Positions 61,174 through 64,000 of a DNA stretch of 64,000 nt are shown here, piece after piece. Location of the stretch: the NCBI GenBank assembly GCA_031287575.1, contig JAITSV010000059.1, positions 44,807 through 108,806 of the forward strand. The letters are read 5' to 3'. Numbering within the stretch: the stretch's first letter is position 1; every line of letters begins with the position of its first letter. Source of the stretch: Desulfovibrio sp. Lineage in GTDB: Bacteria; Desulfobacterota; Desulfovibrionia; Desulfovibrionales; Desulfovibrionaceae. Made by a program: the position numbers and the translations under genes. The notes below the pieces were generated by a model that worked only from the letters and a program-made list of their open reading frames with translations, was not told the DNA's origin and searched no databases.

Positions 61174-61878
61174 TCAGTTGTTGCGCCGGGCGATGGCGGA
61201 AAGCTCGTCCAGGAAGGCCTGCGGCGAGGCCATTCGGCCCGTACGCGAGAACAACGTGGCAGGGGCCGCACGGTTTTTCAGCGAAACCAGGAAGAAATGC
61301 GGCGTGCCGGGTTCGCCCACCTGCTCGTGCACGATCAGGTCCGGGTCGGCGAACAGGGGGATGGTCACCCCGTAGCGCTCGCGGAAGAGATCCACTTCCA
61401 TGCGGGTATTGCCCGCGCCCACGCCGATGACCGTGATGCGGTCCTTCAGGGGCGATGCGGCCAGCAACTCGGCAAGGCGGTTCATGTGCGGGGCCTCGCG
61501 CTGGCAGTGCGGGCAGTACATGCTGAAGATTTCGATGAGCACCAGCGGGGCCTTGTCGCCGGTTGCCGGGCGGATGTCCGAAAGCTTCCACGGCCCGGCG
61601 CCGGAAAGGCCCAGCGCGGCCAGTTGGGCGGGCGTGGCGGCGTTTTCCAGGGGAATGTCCGGAAAGGGGGAACTGGCCGGAACCGGCTCCGCCAGGGTGG
61701 GCGTGGCGCAGGCGGGCAACAGTGCCAGCAGGGTGGCCAGCAGCAGGGTGCGCAGCAGGGGCAGGGGGGCGACCGTGGTGCGCGGCTGGCGGGCGTACGG
61801 ATGGTGGGGGGCTGTTCGCACGGAATATGGGGCCAGTCTGGCCGTGCGCGGTGCTGCCGGGGCAAGGTGGAAGGGCAT
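61174..61878 (-). CDS. Thioredoxin-like (TlpA/ResA-type) probable lipoprotein
   Basis: This 234-residue protein has an N-terminal hydrophobic segment LLRTLLLATLLALLPAC, whose Cys57 could be lipidated. The thioredoxin fold follows, with the redox motif CPHC (Cys122, Cys125) in LVLIEIFSMYCPHCQREAPHMNRL and the cis-Pro in GTPHFF. TlpA-type proteins carry electrons to periplasmic targets. It is the first gene of a small minus-strand group with the peroxiredoxin and VOC genes. Start chosen at 61878, as upstream frames lie over the divergent transporter gene. Confidence 0.82.
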   Translation of the reverse strand: MPFHLAPAAPRTARLAPYSVRTAPHHPYARQPRTTVAPLPLLRTLLLATLLALLPACATPTLAEPVPASSPFPDIPLENAATPAQLAALGLSGAGPWKLSDIRPATGDKAPLVLIEIFSMYCPHCQREAPHMNRLAELLAASPLKDRITVIGVGAGNTRMEVDLFRERYGVTIPLFADPDLIVHEQVGEPGTPHFFLVSLKNRAAPATLFSRTGRMASPQAFLDELSAIARRNN

Positions 61879-62043
61879 GGCGGTCTCCGGTGCTGGCGGT
61901 GCGTAATGCCGCCAAGCATACAGCAGGAATCCGGATTGCGCAAAGGCGTGATCCATTGCACCCGGTTCAGTACCGGGCGCAGGGGGGCGTCGCCATTGGC
62001 ATTGTCTGCCCGGCGGTGCTAGTACACGCGGCAGGAGGCGCAC

Positions 62044-63189
62044 ATGACCACTCCCCACGGCAGTTCGCCCGGCGGTACGACCGATACGACGGACACCCCG
62101 TCCGACATGACGCCCGGCATCGGGAGTGCCGGGCCTTCCGGCGGTTCCGCGTCCACTTCGACCACTTCGACCGGCTCGCCTGCATCCACCGCCCTTGCCC
62201 CTGGCCCGTGCGCCCTTGACCTGTCCGCCTCTGGTCCGTCCGCCCCTGGCCAGCCAGCCCCTGACCTGCCGGGGGCTGCCGGACAGCGCCCGGCCCCGCG
62301 CGCTGACCAGCGCAAGGCCTACCTGTACGGCATGGCCACGGTGGCCATCTGGTCCACGGTGGCCACGGCCTTCAAGCTGGCCCTGCGCCAGTTGGATCCG
62401 TTGCAGCTGTTGCTGGTGTCCACGGCGGTGTCGCTGCTGGTGCTGGCCGCCATCCTGCTGGTCCGCCATGGCTTCGGGGGGCTGGTCCGCGAACTGGCGG
62501 CGGCGCCCCGGCGCGAAGTGCTGCGGGCCGCGCTGCTCGGCGTGCTGAACCCCTTCGCCTACTACATCGTGCTGTTCAAGGCGTATGCGTTGCTGCCCGC
62601 GCAGGTGGCCCAGCCGGTGAACTATACCTGGGCCATCACCCTGACCCTGCTTTCCGTGCCGCTGCTGGGGCACCGGGTGACCCGGCGCGAACTGCTGGCC
62701 GTGGCCGTGAGCTATGCCGGGGTGGTGGTCATCGCCACGCGGGGCGACGTGGCCGCGCTGGCAGGGGGCAACGTGACCGGGGTGGCGCTGGCGCTGGTGA
62801 GCACGGTGATCTGGGCGCTGTACTGGATCGGCAACGCGCGCAGTCCGCTGGAGCCGGTGCTGGGGCTGTTCTGCAATTTCGCGGCGGGGCTGCCGCTGGT
62901 GCTGGCGGCCACGTTGTGGTTTTCGTCGTGGCCGTTGCGGGCGGAACTGCTGCCGGGGCTTGCCGCCGCCGCGTACGTGGGGGCATTCGAGATGGGCATT
63001 GCCTTCGTGTTCTGGCTGAAGGCCATGCGGCTGACGGAGTCGGCGGCGCGCATCGGCAACCTGATCTTCTTTTCGCCGTTCCTGTCGCTGGGGTTCATCG
63101 CGCTGCTGCTGGGCGAGCGGATACTGCCCACCACGCTGGCGGGGCTGGTGCTCATCGTGGCGGGCAACCTGCTGCAACGCCGGGGGTAG
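62044..63189 (+). CDS. EamA/DMT-family transporter with long N-terminal extension
   Basis: This 381-residue protein has about 88 residues of Ser/Thr/Pro/Gly-rich, probably disordered sequence before the membrane part. It then has about ten hydrophobic segments (KAYLYGMATVAIWSTVATAFKLAL first) forming two EamA repeats. GGAGG stands six bases before the ATG at 62044, which supports the long start. The substrate is unknown. It is divergent from the thioredoxin-like gene. Confidence 0.85.
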   Translation: MTTPHGSSPGGTTDTTDTPSDMTPGIGSAGPSGGSASTSTTSTGSPASTALAPGPCALDLSASGPSAPGQPAPDLPGAAGQRPAPRADQRKAYLYGMATVAIWSTVATAFKLALRQLDPLQLLLVSTAVSLLVLAAILLVRHGFGGLVRELAAAPRREVLRAALLGVLNPFAYYIVLFKAYALLPAQVAQPVNYTWAITLTLLSVPLLGHRVTRRELLAVAVSYAGVVVIATRGDVAALAGGNVTGVALALVSTVIWALYWIGNARSPLEPVLGLFCNFAAGLPLVLAATLWFSSWPLRAELLPGLAAAAYVGAFEMGIAFVFWLKAMRLTESAARIGNLIFFSPFLSLGFIALLLGERILPTTLAGLVLIVAGNLLQRRG

Positions 63190-64000
63190 CGCCGGGGATA
63201 GAGCGGGGGGAGAGGAGTGGGAAAGGTCGGGGAGGTCGGGTTGCCTGCTCCGGAACGCCGAGAATGTGGAGCAAAAACAGCCTTTTCCCCGCTGGCGTCG
63301 TCAGTCCGCGTTTCGCCTTGGTCGAGTATCCATATACACTCCCCGCGGCGCAACGCGTCCTTCTTCGCCAGCGAAAAAACTCTTGTTTTCACGCCGCCTT
63401 CCCGGCATCAGCCCCCCGCGCGCAAGGCCGCGCACGGGTTTGGCGGAAGGGGATCGAGTAAGCATCGGGGAACAGGGAAAGGGAACAGGACAGGATTGGG
63501 AAATTCCTGCCGGGGATACCGCTTGCCTTTCGGGTGGCGGGCAACGGCAACGCCCCGCGCGTAGACGCATATGCCGCCGGGCTTTGACGGCGGCATATGC
63601 GTCGCAACGGTGGCGTCGGAAGGGCATGACTCGAACCATCGCTGTGGCAACGGAAGCGTTGTGCGCATTGGCGTTCCCGTCGGCAGATCACCCGGAGGCG
63701 CCTTGCGCCGCAGGGAAGCTGCCGACGGCAGGAACACCGCGCATGGCGACGTGGGGATCCAAGGGGCGGAGCCCCTGGAACGCGGGGGTGTTCGTTACAA
63801 CACCCCCTGTCCGCCGGAGGCATAACGAGATCGAGGGCTGCCAATAGGGCTGGCGTGTCTTCGTAGACGCCGTGGCCAATACCGCAAGACGCCATTCCCC
63901 ACCGCCAATAAGGCTCCCCCCTAACCCAACCAACCCAACCCCCACACCCAAAAACCCCCCCGCAAACTGGTATCAAAACCCCCCCAGGGGTGAACCCCCC
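63190..64000. other. Right end of the window: hairpins, no supported gene
   Basis: No frame in these 811 bases has protein-like composition or a motif. A 15-bp stem with a 10-base loop lies at 63564-63603 (GACGCATATGCCGCC and complement), CCAAGGGGC-gga-GCCCCTGG near 63758-63777, and a 9-bp stem GGGGGTGTT/AACACCCCC at 63784-63807. The last 100 bases are poly-C/A-rich. Confidence 0.5.

Noticed and set aside
63266..63976. Overlapping frames of 190-195 codons on both strands near the right edge
   Set aside because: They have no motif, no ribosome-binding site and cross several strong hairpins.

Overview
The window is GC-rich, tightly packed bacterial chromosome. It most likely comes from a sulfate-reducing deltaproteobacterium of the Desulfovibrionaceae (Desulfovibrio/Nitratidesulfovibrio type). 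Supporting signs are a small ferredoxin with the D. gigas-type cysteine pattern, an oxygen-sensitive (class III) ribonucleotide reductase with its activase, a MucR/Ros zinc-finger regulator, CheX, FlgE behind a good sigma-54-type promoter, and the high GC itself. The assignment is an inference from gene content; no rRNA or tRNA lies in the window.

Layout. (1) 1-28372, all on the minus strand: a surface-glycan or flagellin-glycosylation cluster of about 20 genes, many joined by ATGA/GTGA stop-start overlaps. It begins with a winged-helix regulator at 28372, followed by a NeuB-type synthase, a glycosyltransferase, a CMP-sugar synthetase, a TylF-type methyltransferase, a 1713-residue four-domain methyltransferase/glycosyltransferase, further glycosyltransferases, a CDP-glycerol-type transferase with a cytidylyltransferase-like partner, a LegB-type dehydratase, a nucleotidyltransferase, a DegT aminotransferase, a PIG-L deacetylase, a WbqC protein, a GNAT, a formyltransferase and three radical SAM/SPASM proteins. 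One of these runs off the left edge. (2) 28812-29780: a PilZ protein. (3) 30103-36170: a complete Dpp/Opp-type ABC importer. (4) 36343-40357: a MalY/PatB aminotransferase, NrdD and NrdG. (5) 40904-44446: small genes, namely CheX, a TPR protein and a DUF2325 protein behind a Fur-box promoter, a ferredoxin, another TPR protein and an unknown small gene. (6) 44827-50683: coaX, eno, an orphan gene, folD and flgE.

(7) About 50890-57140 is an AT-richer accessory island and the most interesting part. A Mrr-nuclease/STAND-NTPase/TPR protein of antiviral type (plus strand) and an O-carbamoyltransferase (minus strand) face each other and overlap at their 3' ends by 22 bp. The pair is flanked by a perfect 19-bp inverted repeat, GATAACTAGGAATTATGGC, that holds the ribosome-binding site and ATG of both genes. 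Directly outside the right repeat lies a complete XerC/D-type tyrosine recombinase whose own stop codon is inside the repeat. The arrangement is that of a DNA-inversion switch in which one of two genes at a time is placed behind the recombinase gene. I know of no named system with this layout.

(8) 57382-63189: an EamA transporter, a MucR-family regulator, and a minus-strand group of thioredoxin-like lipoprotein, peroxiredoxin and glyoxalase-fold protein, with a second EamA transporter divergent from it. The last 0.8 kb holds only hairpins.
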